A stretch of 64,000 nt of DNA from assembly GCA_018644665.1 (NCBI GenBank), contig JABGQA010000114.1, positions 80,708-144,707 of the forward strand, read 5' to 3'. Origin of the DNA: Candidatus Poribacteria bacterium (GTDB lineage: Bacteria > Poribacteria > WGA-4E > GCA-2687025). The notes under the pieces were generated by a model. It worked only from the letters and a program-made list of their open reading frames with translations, was not told where the DNA came from and did no database searches. The position numbers and the translations under genes are program-made. Below, one piece after another: positions 35,277-45,473 of this stretch. The number at the start of each line of letters is the position of its first letter. Positions within the stretch are counted from its first letter, which is position 1.

Positions 35277-38200
35277 TTATTTGCGGACGATCATCCGCCG
35301 CATCTGCCGCGAGGGGCCCGCGCGTAGCTCGTACATGTACACACCGCTGGACACCTGTTCTCCGAAGTCGTTCCGGCCGTCCCAATACGCGGCCGTGCTT
35401 CTGCCGCGGTACCTCCCGGGGCCCAAGCTGCCGAGGTCGAGACGGCGCACGACCACGCCTCGCGGGTCGTACACGCTCACCGTTACCTCGGCGGCCTCGG
35501 ACAGGTCGAAGGGAATCCACGTCTCCGGGTTGAACGGGTTCGGGTAGTTCGCCAGCAGCGCGGTCGTAGCGACGGCCTCCGGCGCCACGACCGGGATGGT
35601 CACCGCGAACCGCCATGGACCGACATCATCCGCCGTCACGCTCAGCACCGCCTCGACAGCATGCGACGTCGCGTCAGTCGCAATGTCCAGCACGAAGCCG
35701 TTGTTGCTGCGCCCCTCGCCAGCGGGCCATGTGTCGTGCGTGACGAGTCCCGACACGACCTCGACATCCGGGTCCAAGATCACCAGGCTTGCGCGGACGT
35801 TCGTGGCGGGGCTTTGTCCGATGTTCCTGAGTCGGATTCGCGGGTACACGCGCTCGCCGGGGTTCGCCGCGCCGTCCCCGTTCCCGGAGGTCGATCGATC
35901 CCACACCCAGACGCTGCGGCGTTCGAAATCCGGCGGACGGTTGATGATAGGAATGACAAGGGTGTAGAGGTGCGGGTCGGAGTCGTCGGCCGTGATCTCG
36001 ACGACGACGTCCACATCGTGCGGCTGAGCGTCTGACGCCACGTCCGCGGTGAACGAGACGGTTCGGTTGTGGGAGGACTGCGGCGACCAGCTCTCGACGG
36101 GGTCAACGGCGCTCGTGACGACGATGTCAGAGTCGTCCACGACAAGCGTGGTCTGTACGTTCGTGTGCACACCCAACCCGTCGTTGGCCACGCGGACATT
36201 CACGGTGATACTCTCGCCCGGATTGATGCCCCTGTCGCCATCTCCTCCGGGCTCGGGATCCAGGACCCAAGCCGTCCGAACCTGCATCCCTGACACGTTC
36301 GAGATGGGCAGCGGTATTGTGAATCGCCAGGGCCCGCCGTTGTCGGCGGTGATGTCGATGACGGCCGATGCCTGGAATGGGACCGCGTCGGACGTCACTT
36401 GCAGCCGCAGGTTCACGATCTCCCACGTTGCGCCCGGAGCGAGTGTGGCGAGACGCGCGTCAGGCCGAACTACTATGATCTCGTCGTCGAGGGATAGGAG
36501 CGTCGCCCGCAGGTTGGTCGCCACTTCGGTTCCGATGTGCGCCAGCGTGAGCCGCGGCCACAGCGTCTCGCCGGGATCGGCGATGCCGTCGCCTGCCGCG
36601 CCGTCATACAACCGAAGGTCGATGTCTACCAGCCGGACGGCAGGGGTCATGATACGGAGTGTGTACGGGAACGTCCTGCGCACGCCACCATCGGCGTCGA
36701 CCGTGACGGTGAACTCCACATCATGCGACCCCGCGAGACGGGCGATGTCCACGACGAACCCAGCGTTGTTACGCGCCTCGCCGGCCGGCCACGACTCGTG
36801 GTGTACCTCTCCCACCGCGACCGTGGCGTCCACGTCAGATGTCGTCAGACGGACGGTCACGTTGCTCCCCGGCTCGACGCCGACGTTCCGCAGCCGGATG
36901 CGAGGCAGAACCCGTTCCCCGGCCTCCGCCTGCCCGTCTCTGTCTCCGCCGGGCGCGGGATCGAACACCCAGGAACTCCGTGGAGCGAATTCGATCGCGC
37001 GGTATACGATCGGTAGCACGACGGTGAATTGCCACGGACCGGCGTGGACAGTTGTCACGGTCGCGGTAAACGTCACGTCGTGTGGGCGCGCGTCGTTCCG
37101 AACCTGGACCGTGAATCCCGTGTTGTTTCTGCCGATCCCGGCCGGCCACTCCGCGTAGGTGGTCCGGTGGTCCACCACCAGGATGTCCGGGTCGTCGGTA
37201 GCAAGTGTCACGGCGACGCCGAACGCATCGTCGGCGCCGGTGTTACGCAGTCGCACGCGGGGGAGGGCGGTCTCGCCGGGACTCAGCGCTCCGTCACGAT
37301 TCCCCGACGGCCGAGGGTCGAACACCCAGGACGATTCCAACGTGAACGCGGCCTCGGGCGGCGCGATCGTGAACGTTAGAGCGAACTCCCACAGGCCCCC
37401 GCCGTCCGCGGTGACGGTGACGGTCGCCGCGAAGTCGTGAGGCGCCGCATCCGGCGATATGTCCAGAAACAGACCGCTATTTCTCGCTTCTCCCGCCGGC
37501 CACGTCGCATGGTCCGCCGTCCCGTCCACGACCGCTACGTCTGGGTCGACCGTCGTCAGCCGCACGGCCACGTTCGTCGCCTGTACCGCACCGACGTTCT
37601 TCAACCGGACGCGTGGCAGCACGCGTTCACCCGGGACGGCCCGACCGTCGCGATTCCCGCCGGGAGCGGGGTCGAATATCCACGCGCTACGCAGCTCAAA
37701 CTCTGGCGCTGGAGCCACAACGGGGATCAGCATGCTGAAATGCCATGGGTCGACGCCCTCCGTGGTGACGGAGATGAAGACCGGCACGTCGCGCGTGTGG
37801 GCTGTTGGCGCGATGTCCACGAGGAACACCGTATCGCGCGCCTCGCCGGCCGACCAACTCGTGTGGATCGCCTCCGCCACCACGGGCGCGACATCCGTAT
37901 CGAGCGCCCTGAGCGCGACGCGCACGCCGGAGCCATCCGTCGCCCCTTCGTTCAGGAGGCGCACGCCAACGCGGATTCGCTCGCCGGGTTCGGCTCGACC
38001 GTCGCCATCGCCGTCCGGGACGGGGTCGTCGATCCACCCGTCCGTCTTGGCGAAGGCGACCGGCGCCGCCTCAATGGGGAAGGCCACGATGAACACCCAC
38101 GGCCCGCCGTTGTCGGCAGCGAAGGTAGCGGTGGCCGTAACCAAGTGAGGGGCCGCCGTCGGTGCGACCGTGACGCGCCAGGTCACGCTGGTCGTTACGC

Positions 38201-38543
38201 CGGCCTGCCATCGAGGGGACACGAGTACGGACTCAGGGAGGTCGATGTCCGGGTCGTCAGTGCTCAATGTCATCGTCAGGTTCCGGGCGTCGTCGGCGCC
38301 CGCGTTCTGCATCCGTAGGCGCACATGCACCCTTTCCCCCGGGCTCGCCACGCCGTCGCCGTTGGCGCCTTGGTCCTCAACCCATGCGCTCCTCGCGACG
38401 AACTCGGGCGCAACGGAGGCGATACCTGCGACGCCGCCACCTGCCGGGTCGAGTCGGTAGACGCTCGCGGCGTGAGCGGCCCCCGCGACCACCGTGAACG
38501 CCACGAGAACCCGCGCCAACCGACGCACACGCCTATCACACAC
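35277..38543 (-). CDS. Array protein A5: secreted 8-module Ig-like repeat protein
   Basis: 1088 residues. The signal peptide is LARVLVAFTVVAGAAHA. Eight modules follow. Module 1 is the near-identical twin of A11's (AWVEDQGANGDGVASPGE). Module 5 has FDPAPGGDRDGQAEAGE, module 6 a reduced LYDGAAGDGIADPGE loop, and module 8 a variant DRSTSGNGDGAANPGE. The C-terminal domain has NYPNPFNPETWIPFDLSEAA and ends RQMRRMIVRK; its SVYDPRGVVVRRLDLG stretch is shared with A4 and A3, so it stands between the downstream and upstream halves of the array. GTG start at 38543 with GGGAGG 7 nt upstream, only 19 bp after A4's stop. Confidence 0.88.
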   Translation of the reverse strand: MCDRRVRRLARVLVAFTVVAGAAHAASVYRLDPAGGGVAGIASVAPEFVARSAWVEDQGANGDGVASPGERVHVRLRMQNAGADDARNLTMTLSTDDPDIDLPESVLVSPRWQAGVTTSVTWRVTVAPTAAPHLVTATATFAADNGGPWVFIVAFPIEAAPVAFAKTDGWIDDPVPDGDGDGRAEPGERIRVGVRLLNEGATDGSGVRVALRALDTDVAPVVAEAIHTSWSAGEARDTVFLVDIAPTAHTRDVPVFISVTTEGVDPWHFSMLIPVVAPAPEFELRSAWIFDPAPGGNRDGRAVPGERVLPRVRLKNVGAVQATNVAVRLTTVDPDVAVVDGTADHATWPAGEARNSGLFLDISPDAAPHDFAATVTVTADGGGLWEFALTFTIAPPEAAFTLESSWVFDPRPSGNRDGALSPGETALPRVRLRNTGADDAFGVAVTLATDDPDILVVDHRTTYAEWPAGIGRNNTGFTVQVRNDARPHDVTFTATVTTVHAGPWQFTVVLPIVYRAIEFAPRSSWVFDPAPGGDRDGQAEAGERVLPRIRLRNVGVEPGSNVTVRLTTSDVDATVAVGEVHHESWPAGEARNNAGFVVDIARLAGSHDVEFTVTVDADGGVRRTFPYTLRIMTPAVRLVDIDLRLYDGAAGDGIADPGETLWPRLTLAHIGTEVATNLRATLLSLDDEIIVVRPDARLATLAPGATWEIVNLRLQVTSDAVPFQASAVIDITADNGGPWRFTIPLPISNVSGMQVRTAWVLDPEPGGDGDRGINPGESITVNVRVANDGLGVHTNVQTTLVVDDSDIVVTSAVDPVESWSPQSSHNRTVSFTADVASDAQPHDVDVVVEITADDSDPHLYTLVIPIINRPPDFERRSVWVWDRSTSGNGDGAANPGERVYPRIRLRNIGQSPATNVRASLVILDPDVEVVSGLVTHDTWPAGEGRSNNGFVLDIATDATSHAVEAVLSVTADDVGPWRFAVTIPVVAPEAVATTALLANYPNPFNPETWIPFDLSEAAEVTVSVYDPRGVVVRRLDLGSLGPGRYRGRSTAAYWDGRNDFGEQVSSGVYMYELRAGPSRQMRRMIVRK
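38101..38409 (-). repeat. Near-identical tract shared by A5 and A11 (copy in A5)
   Basis: Partner of 17712-18020: 309 bp with 14 mismatches counted by eye and no gap, in module 1 of A5. Confidence 0.75.
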
Positions 38544-38562
38544 GCTCCAGCCTCCCTCGCCG

Positions 38563-41500
38563 CTACTTGCGGACGATCATACGGCGCATCTCGCGATGCC
38601 TTCCCGCGCGCAGTTCGTACATGTACATGCCGCTGGACACCCGCTCTCCGAAGTCGTTTCGGCCGTCCCAATATGCGGCGGAGCTTCTCCCTCGGTGCGC
38701 GCCGGGCGCCAACCGCCCGAGGTCGAGACGGCGCACGACCACGCCGTGCGGGTCGTACACGCTCACCGTCACCTGGGAGGCCTCGGACAGGTCGAACGGA
38801 ATCCACGTCTCCGGGTTGAACGGGTTCGGGTAGTTCGCCAGCAGCGCGGTCGTCGCGACCTGTGCGCCGGCGATAGGGATGGTGAAGCTGAACTGCCAGG
38901 CTCCCGCATCGTCTGCTGTGACGCTGAGCACCGCCTGCACATCGTGTGGCGTCGCCGTCTCGGATATGTCGAGGACGAAGCCGTTGTTGTTGCGCGCTTC
39001 GCCCCCTGGCCACTCGTCGTGCGTCACGATGCCGTTCACCACCGTGATGTCCTCGTCGGCGACGGACAGCACGGCGTGGATGTTGCTGGCGGCGGTCTGC
39101 GCGTTGTTCCTGATCCGCACGCGGGGGAAGACGCGTTCGCCGGGGTTCGCCTGGCCGTCGTGGTTCGCGCCGGGCGCCGGGTCCCACACCCACGCGTTGC
39201 GTAGAGCGAAAATCGGCGGCTTCCTGGTGATGTGGAACGCGATTGTGTGGCGCACAGGATCGCCGTGATCCGCGGTCAGCGTCGCGTGCACCGTCGCCTC
39301 GTGAGTGGTCGCGTCGTCGGCAATCAGTAGCGAGAAGCCGGGTATCCACACTCTCGACAGGCGCCCCCACGCCGCGACCGTATAGTCGTCGCCTAACACC
39401 GTCACGTCTGGATCGTCCGTGGTCAGCGTGACCACGACATTTCTCGACGCAGCGAGGCCGACGTTCCTGAACCGCAACCACGGGAGGACGGTCTCTCCCG
39501 GGTTGTTCTGCCTGTTCCCATCCCCGCCCGGCGCGTCGTCCCGGACGACCCCGAGGAGCATGTCGAACTTGGTCGAGCGTGCCAGAGCGATCGTGAACCG
39601 GAACTGCCACAAGCGGCCGTCTTCCGTCGTCACGCTCAACACCAAGAGCGCGGTGCGCGGTTCTACGTCCGCGGCGGCTCTAACTCGAAGGTCGTCACTT
39701 TCGCGCGTCTCACCAGGGAGCCACGTCTCGTGCACCTGCTGCGTCGTCACAACGGTCACGTCTGGGTCGCCGCTCGCGAGTGTGACGCGGACGTTCCGTA
39801 GGGGCTCGGTTCCGACGTGCCGCAGCTTCGGCCCGGGAGGCCCGCTGCCGTTCACCTCCACCGTTCCGCGTGTCACGCCTTGGAACGCGAAGGCGGCTCG
39901 CGGCGCGACGATCCGCAGCACGAAGGCCACATCCCACGGCCCGCCGTTGTCGGCGCGGATTGTTGCCCGTAGCGTGACGTCGTGCGCCGCCGCATCCGAT
40001 GCGATGTCCAGGACAAAGCCGTTGTTGCGCGCTGCGCCGGGCGCCCACGTCTCGTGCAAGACCTCGCCTTCTGCGATCGTCACCTCGGGGTCGTCTGTTG
40101 CGAGTGATACACGGACGTTCCGCGCCTCCTCCGAGCCCACATGGAGTAACCTCAGCCGAGGGCGCACGCGCTCCCCGGCCTCGGCCTGACCGTCGCGATC
40201 GCCTCCTGGCTCGGGGTCGAAGACCCAGGCGTTGCGCTGTACGAATTCGACGGGCGCGTAGAAGATGGGTAGGCCCACGGAGAATTGCCACGGGCCGCCG
40301 TGCGCGGTAGTGACCGTCACCGACAGCGTCGCGTCGTGCGGCTGAGCGTCGGGGGACACGTCGAGGGCGAATCCCGTGTTGTTGCGTCCCGCCTCCGCGG
40401 GCCACCGTCCGTGGGCGATCTCTCCGGCCGTCACGGTGATGTCGGGATCGGCGGAGGCGAGGAGCACCGTGACGCCCTGGGCCTCGTCCGTGCCAGTGTT
40501 CCGCAGCCGGACGCGTGGCGCCACGCTCTCGGCCCGGTTCGCGCGGTGGTCCCGGTTGCCGCCCGGCCGGGGATCGAAGACCCATGAGGTCTCGAGCGCG
40601 AACGACACGTCGGGCTCGGCGATCGTGAACGGGATCTCGAACTGCCACGGGCCGGCCACATCGGCCGTGACAGTCACCGTCGCCGTGAACTCACCTGGCT
40701 GCGCGTCGGGCGACACGTCGAACGCTAGGGCGCCGTTATTCCGCACCTCTCCGACCGGCCACGACGCATGCGTCACAACGCCGTCCGCCACGGTGACGGT
40801 TGGATCGGCGACGGCGATCGTCACCACGACGTCGCGCGCGTCGACCGCGCCGATGTTTCGCAGCCGGACGCGCGGCAACACGCGTTCGCCAGGGACGGCT
40901 CGGCCGTCTCGGTTCCCACCGGGTCTGGGGTCGAATATCCACGAGTTGCGCAGTTCGAAATCGGGAGCAGGCGCGACCACGGCGACCACAAAGCTGAAGC
41001 GCCACGGCCCCGCGTTTCCCGTAGTCACGGTCACGAACACGACGACATCGCGCGTAAGGGCCGACGCGGAGATGTCCAGCGCGAACCCGCTATCCTGAGA
41101 CGTCCCCGCCGGCCATGACGAGTGGACGGCTTCTCCCACGACGACCGTCACGTCTGGGTCGAACACCGTGATGCCCACGCGCACATCGCCAGCGTCAGCC
41201 CTCCCGACGTTGCGCAGGCTGAGACGAGACTGTATGCGCTCTCCGGGTCCCGCCCGCCCGTCGTTGTTCCCGCCGGGAACCGGGTCGATTACGACGGCGC
41301 CGTCTATTACGAAGTCGACCGCCGGGGCGACGATGGGGAAAGTGAAGAAGAAGTGCCACGTGCCGCCGCCGTCCGCCTCGAGGCGGACGATGACTGAGAC
41401 ATCATGCGCGGTGGCCGTGGGCGCGATGTCCATGCTAAACCCGATCGCCCGCGCTTCGCCCGCAGGCCAACCAAACTGCTCGGCGACCGTCGTCCGAACG

Positions 41501-41808
41501 ACGACATCGGCGTCGTTCACGGTGATGTACTCCTGCGTGGGGCCGGCGGCTTCGCCGACGTTTACCAGGCGTATTCGGGCGTCGATGTGCTCGCCGGGGT
41601 TCGCGAGGCCGTCTTGGTTTCCCCCAGCGTCAGTCACCCACGCCTCGCGGCCCACGAATTCCGGCCCTCCGGTCGCGGCGGCGGCGACCGCGCTTAGCCC
41701 GGCGTCCAGGCGATATATGGGCAGTCCACGCGCACGACTTGGGTAGAGGAGCAGCGGCGCGATGGCGCACAGGAGCACCGGGCGAAGGCTGCGGGAAAGG
41801 AGGGTCAC
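38563..41808 (-). CDS. Array protein A4: secreted 8-module Ig-like repeat protein
   Basis: 1081 residues from the GTG at 41808, which has GAGGAG 7 nt upstream and lies 22 bp after A3's stop. The same frame stays open to 41934, but that part only re-reads the end of A3 in another frame, so I reject the longer start. The signal peptide is PVLLCAIAPLLLYPSRARG. Module 2 has VIDPVPGGNNDGRAGPGE. Module 4 has an eroded loop (NRDHRANRAE), module 6 is degenerate (FAFQGVTRGTVEVNGSG), and module 7 has the variant DDAPGGDGNRQNNPGE. The C-terminal domain has NYPNPFNPETWIPFDLSEAS and ends REMRRMIVRK. Its N-terminus resembles A5-A11 while its C-terminus resembles A1-A3. Confidence 0.87.
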   Translation of the reverse strand: MTLLSRSLRPVLLCAIAPLLLYPSRARGLPIYRLDAGLSAVAAAATGGPEFVGREAWVTDAGGNQDGLANPGEHIDARIRLVNVGEAAGPTQEYITVNDADVVVRTTVAEQFGWPAGEARAIGFSMDIAPTATAHDVSVIVRLEADGGGTWHFFFTFPIVAPAVDFVIDGAVVIDPVPGGNNDGRAGPGERIQSRLSLRNVGRADAGDVRVGITVFDPDVTVVVGEAVHSSWPAGTSQDSGFALDISASALTRDVVVFVTVTTGNAGPWRFSFVVAVVAPAPDFELRNSWIFDPRPGGNRDGRAVPGERVLPRVRLRNIGAVDARDVVVTIAVADPTVTVADGVVTHASWPVGEVRNNGALAFDVSPDAQPGEFTATVTVTADVAGPWQFEIPFTIAEPDVSFALETSWVFDPRPGGNRDHRANRAESVAPRVRLRNTGTDEAQGVTVLLASADPDITVTAGEIAHGRWPAEAGRNNTGFALDVSPDAQPHDATLSVTVTTAHGGPWQFSVGLPIFYAPVEFVQRNAWVFDPEPGGDRDGQAEAGERVRPRLRLLHVGSEEARNVRVSLATDDPEVTIAEGEVLHETWAPGAARNNGFVLDIASDAAAHDVTLRATIRADNGGPWDVAFVLRIVAPRAAFAFQGVTRGTVEVNGSGPPGPKLRHVGTEPLRNVRVTLASGDPDVTVVTTQQVHETWLPGETRESDDLRVRAAADVEPRTALLVLSVTTEDGRLWQFRFTIALARSTKFDMLLGVVRDDAPGGDGNRQNNPGETVLPWLRFRNVGLAASRNVVVTLTTDDPDVTVLGDDYTVAAWGRLSRVWIPGFSLLIADDATTHEATVHATLTADHGDPVRHTIAFHITRKPPIFALRNAWVWDPAPGANHDGQANPGERVFPRVRIRNNAQTAASNIHAVLSVADEDITVVNGIVTHDEWPGGEARNNNGFVLDISETATPHDVQAVLSVTADDAGAWQFSFTIPIAGAQVATTALLANYPNPFNPETWIPFDLSEASQVTVSVYDPHGVVVRRLDLGRLAPGAHRGRSSAAYWDGRNDFGERVSSGMYMYELRAGRHREMRRMIVRK

Positions 41809-41830
41809 GGGTCGGCTCCTCGTCGGGTAG

Positions 41831-44800
41831 CTACTTCCGCACGACCATGCGGCGCATCTGTCGCGATGCGCCCGCGCGCAGTTCGTACATGTACATGCCG
41901 CTCGACACGCGCTCTCCGAAGTCGTTTCGACCATCCCAGTACGCGGCCGCGCTTCTGCGCCGGTACGCCCCGGGCGCCAATCGCCCGAGATCGAGCCGGC
42001 GCACGACCACGCCTCGTGGGTCGTACACGCTCACCGTTACCTCGGCGGCTTCGGACAGGTCGAAGGGGATCCACGTCTCGGGGTTGAAGGGGTTCGGGTA
42101 GTTGGCGAGTAGCGCCGTCTCGGCGACGACCTCCTGCGCCACGATGGGAATGGTCACCGCGAACTGCCAGGGGCCCCCGTTGTCCGCCGTGACGCTGAGC
42201 ACGGCCTCCACATCGTGGGGCGTCGCCGTCTCGGATATGTCCAGGACGAAGCCGTTGTTGTTGCGCGCCTCCCCCGACGGCCATGCCTCGTGGGTCACGA
42301 TGCCGTTTACCACCGTGATGTCGTCGTCGATGATGGACAGCACGGCCTGGACGCCCGTGGCGGGGCCGCCCGTACTTGCGATCCGCACGCGCGGGAAGAC
42401 GCGTTCTCCTGGGTTTGCCTGCCCGTCGTGGTTCCCGCCCGGCTGAGGATCCCATGCCCAGGAGTTGCGCAACGCAAATGCCGGAGGCTTAGCCAACGCC
42501 GCGCTAATGTCGAAGGAGAATGTATGGCTCCGCGGGTCACCGTGGCTCGCGGCTATCGTCACGGTCACCGTCGCTTCGTGCGCGACGGCATCGTCGGCGA
42601 TCAGGATCTGGAAGTCAGACAGGTTCTGAAACCGCGACCGACGGGGCAGGCCGGGCCAAGTCGACCGCGTGTCCACACCGTCCACAATGGTGAGGTCCGG
42701 ATCGTCTGTCGTCAGCGTGGCGACGACATCGAACGACTCGAGACTGTGATTCTCGATTCGCACATCAGGTACGACAGTCTCCCCTCGGTTCGCGGTCCCA
42801 TCGCTGTTCCCGCCGGGCGCGGGGTCACTCACCGACGAACCCCACATCCTGTATACGGTCGTACGTTCGATGGTGATGGGAACCTCGAATTGCCACAGGC
42901 CACCTTGCTCCGTCGTCACGCTCACTACCAGCGAGACGGCGCGTGGGAGCGCATCGGTCGCCGCGCTGACGGTCACGTCCCCACTGTCTCTCGTTTCGCC
43001 CGGGAGCCAGGTTGAGTGGGTTACCTGCGCCGTGCCAACGCTCACGTCTGGGTCGGTGCTTGCGAGCGTGATACGCACAGCCTCTAGGGGCTCGCCGCCC
43101 ACATGCCGTAGCCGGATGCCCAGCGCGCGCGAGCCTCCCGCCTCTACACTGGCTCTCGTGAGTCCCTGGTACGCGAAGGCAATGGCGGGGCCGGTGATGG
43201 GTAGCGTGAAAGACATGTCCCACGGCCCGCCGTTGTCGGCTAGGACCGTCGCCCGCAACGTGACATCGTGCACCGCCGCGTCCGGCGCGACATCCACAAC
43301 GAAACCGCTGTTGCGCGCCTCCCCGGGCGCCCACGCCTCATGCGCAGCCTCGGCCTGCACGATCGTGACGTCTGCGTCGTCCGTCGTAAGGGAGACGCGC
43401 GCGTTCCGCGCCTCTTCGGAGCCGACGTGGAGCAGCCTCAGACGGGGGAGCACGCGTTCGCCGGCTTCCGCCTGACCGTCCCTGTCTCCTCCGGGGGCAG
43501 GATCGAAGACCCAGGAACTACGCGCCACGAACTCCGCAGGCCGGTAGACGATCGGGAACACGAAGGGGAACTGCCACGGCCCGCCATTGCCCGCTGACAC
43601 GGTCACGATTCCGATCACCTCATGCGGCGTAGCGTCGGGAGTGATGCGGATCGCGAACCCGCTGTGGGTGATCGCCGCTCCCGGCTCCCAACGGGCCTGG
43701 GTCACCTCCCCCTGGTCCACCATCACGGCCGCGTCGTCGAACTCCAGGCTGACGCGGACGTTCAGGGCCGTGCTGGGTCCGTCGTTGCGCAGACGAACAC
43801 GTGGCAGAACACCTTCGCCCGGACTGGCTCGCATATCATGATTGCCATCCGGCTCGGGATCGAACAGCCATGAGTTGCGGTGCACAATCTCGACCCGAGG
43901 CGCCCCTACCGAGAGCGAGACGGTGAACTCCGACGCGTCGCCGTTCGACGTGCTCACGCGCGCGACAAGTGTCGCGTCATGCAGCAAGGCGTCGGGCGCG
44001 ATGCTGATGACAAAGCCGTCGTTGTTCCGCGCTGCGCCCGCCGGCCATATGGAGTGCGAAACTCGTCCCCGTATGATCGTTGTGTCCGGATCGTCGGTGG
44101 ACAGCGTAACCTCGACCTCACGGGCATCCTCTATGCCGACGTGTCGGAGACGAATCCGGGGGAGCACCTGCTCACCGGGCGTCGCGACCCCGTCCCTGTT
44201 CCCTCCCGGCTCGGGGTCGAACACCCACGAACTCGCCAGGGCGAACGAGATGCTGGGCTCGTGGATCGTGAACCGGACATCGAACTGCCAGGGCCCACCA
44301 TCGTCCGCCGTGACACTCACCGTCGCGTCGGCCGATATGCTGAAGATTAGACTGTCGTTGTTGCGCGCCTCTCCCGCGGGCCATGCGTCGTGCGCGACGA
44401 GGTCGCGGAGCACGGTGACGTCCGGGTCGTCGACGGCCATCGTGACGTCGACATTGCGAGCCCCGGCCGCGGCTATGTTCCGCAGACGCACCCGAGGTCG
44501 GATGCGCTCGCCGGGGACGGCGCGGCCGTCTCGATTTCCGCCCGGCGCTGGGTCGAACACCCACGCGTTCTCCAGCGCGAACTCTGGCGCCGGCACGAGG
44601 ACCGGGACCACGTGGCTGAAATGCCACGGCCCCCACGTGCTGCCGCTTACCTGGAAGAAGAGTGACAGTTCCGGCGCCGTGAACCCCTCGCCGAGGTCGA
44701 GCACGAAGTCCGTTTCGCGGGTCGTCCCGGCGGGCCACTCCGCGTGCATGGCTTCGCCTGCCAGGACTGTCGCGTGGGGATCGCGGACGGTAAGGCTGAC

Positions 44801-45409
44801 GCGCCCATCAGACGCCGCCTCGGAGCCGTCGTTGCGCAGCCGCAGCGTCACGACAACGCGCTCGCCAGGCTCGACGATGCCATCGCCGTCACCTGTGGGA
44901 GACGGATCGGCTACGGTCGTCTCATCGCGGACGAAGTGGATCGACGACGCGACGATTGGGAACGTAAGGATGAAGCGCCACGGGCCGGCGTTGCTCGCCG
45001 TCACCGTGATGGTAATGACGGCATCGCCCGACGGAGCCGCAGGCGGGACCGGGTAGTTCAGCCAGAGCGAGTGCGCTTCACCTGCTTCCCACGTGCCTTG
45101 AGACCCGGCGACAGGGCGGGAGCCTATGGCAGGTTCATCGCCGAACGCGCTCACATGGACGTCAAACGCCGTGGCCTGTCCGCTATTGTGCAAAGAGAAC
45201 GTGATGAGCGGCCACTCGCCCGGGTTTGCCAGGCCGTCCCCGTTGCCGTTGTGGTCGTTTACCGACGCCCAGGTCGAGACGAAATCCGGCCCCGCCACCG
45301 CAAGACCGGCCTTGCCCGTGTCCAGCCGATCTATGCGCGCCTGCGCAAGAGACAGCAGCGGCAGCATCATCGTCGCGCCCAAGGACATCAGCCATGCGAG
45401 TCGTCGCAC
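41831..45409 (-). CDS. Array protein A3: secreted 9-module Ig-like repeat protein
   Basis: 1192 residues from a GTG at 45409, which aligns with the ATG of A2 and A1 (VRRLAW versus MRRLAW) and has AGGGAG upstream; a GTG three codons earlier is possible. The signal peptide ends MMLPLLSLAQA. Nine modules follow; the extra one at position 4 is FDPEPGGNRDGVATPGE. Module 5 loop is NHDMRASPGE and module 7 is degenerate (FAYQGLTRASVEAGGSR). Module 3 has lost about a strand near IFSISADATVSV. Its last 400 or so residues are nearly the same as A2's. The C-terminal domain has NYPNPFNPETWIPFDLSEAA and ends RQMRRMVVRK. A 93-bp spacer separates it from A2. Confidence 0.87.
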   Translation of the reverse strand: MRRLAWLMSLGATMMLPLLSLAQARIDRLDTGKAGLAVAGPDFVSTWASVNDHNGNGDGLANPGEWPLITFSLHNSGQATAFDVHVSAFGDEPAIGSRPVAGSQGTWEAGEAHSLWLNYPVPPAAPSGDAVITITVTASNAGPWRFILTFPIVASSIHFVRDETTVADPSPTGDGDGIVEPGERVVVTLRLRNDGSEAASDGRVSLTVRDPHATVLAGEAMHAEWPAGTTRETDFVLDLGEGFTAPELSLFFQVSGSTWGPWHFSHVVPVLVPAPEFALENAWVFDPAPGGNRDGRAVPGERIRPRVRLRNIAAAGARNVDVTMAVDDPDVTVLRDLVAHDAWPAGEARNNDSLIFSISADATVSVTADDGGPWQFDVRFTIHEPSISFALASSWVFDPEPGGNRDGVATPGEQVLPRIRLRHVGIEDAREVEVTLSTDDPDTTIIRGRVSHSIWPAGAARNNDGFVISIAPDALLHDATLVARVSTSNGDASEFTVSLSVGAPRVEIVHRNSWLFDPEPDGNHDMRASPGEGVLPRVRLRNDGPSTALNVRVSLEFDDAAVMVDQGEVTQARWEPGAAITHSGFAIRITPDATPHEVIGIVTVSAGNGGPWQFPFVFPIVYRPAEFVARSSWVFDPAPGGDRDGQAEAGERVLPRLRLLHVGSEEARNARVSLTTDDADVTIVQAEAAHEAWAPGEARNSGFVVDVAPDAAVHDVTLRATVLADNGGPWDMSFTLPITGPAIAFAYQGLTRASVEAGGSRALGIRLRHVGGEPLEAVRITLASTDPDVSVGTAQVTHSTWLPGETRDSGDVTVSAATDALPRAVSLVVSVTTEQGGLWQFEVPITIERTTVYRMWGSSVSDPAPGGNSDGTANRGETVVPDVRIENHSLESFDVVATLTTDDPDLTIVDGVDTRSTWPGLPRRSRFQNLSDFQILIADDAVAHEATVTVTIAASHGDPRSHTFSFDISAALAKPPAFALRNSWAWDPQPGGNHDGQANPGERVFPRVRIASTGGPATGVQAVLSIIDDDITVVNGIVTHEAWPSGEARNNNGFVLDISETATPHDVEAVLSVTADNGGPWQFAVTIPIVAQEVVAETALLANYPNPFNPETWIPFDLSEAAEVTVSVYDPRGVVVRRLDLGRLAPGAYRRRSAAAYWDGRNDFGERVSSGMYMYELRAGASRQMRRMVVRK

Positions 45410-45473
45410 CGTCCACACTCCCTAGCCGTCCGGCGATCTAGCCGACGACCGCACACCCAGTGGGCGAATCTCA

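Noticed and set aside
41809..41934. N-terminal extension of A4 to 41934, Cys-rich
   Set aside because: It only re-reads the 3' end of A3 in another frame; the GTG at 41808 has a good Shine-Dalgarno and begins the signal peptide.
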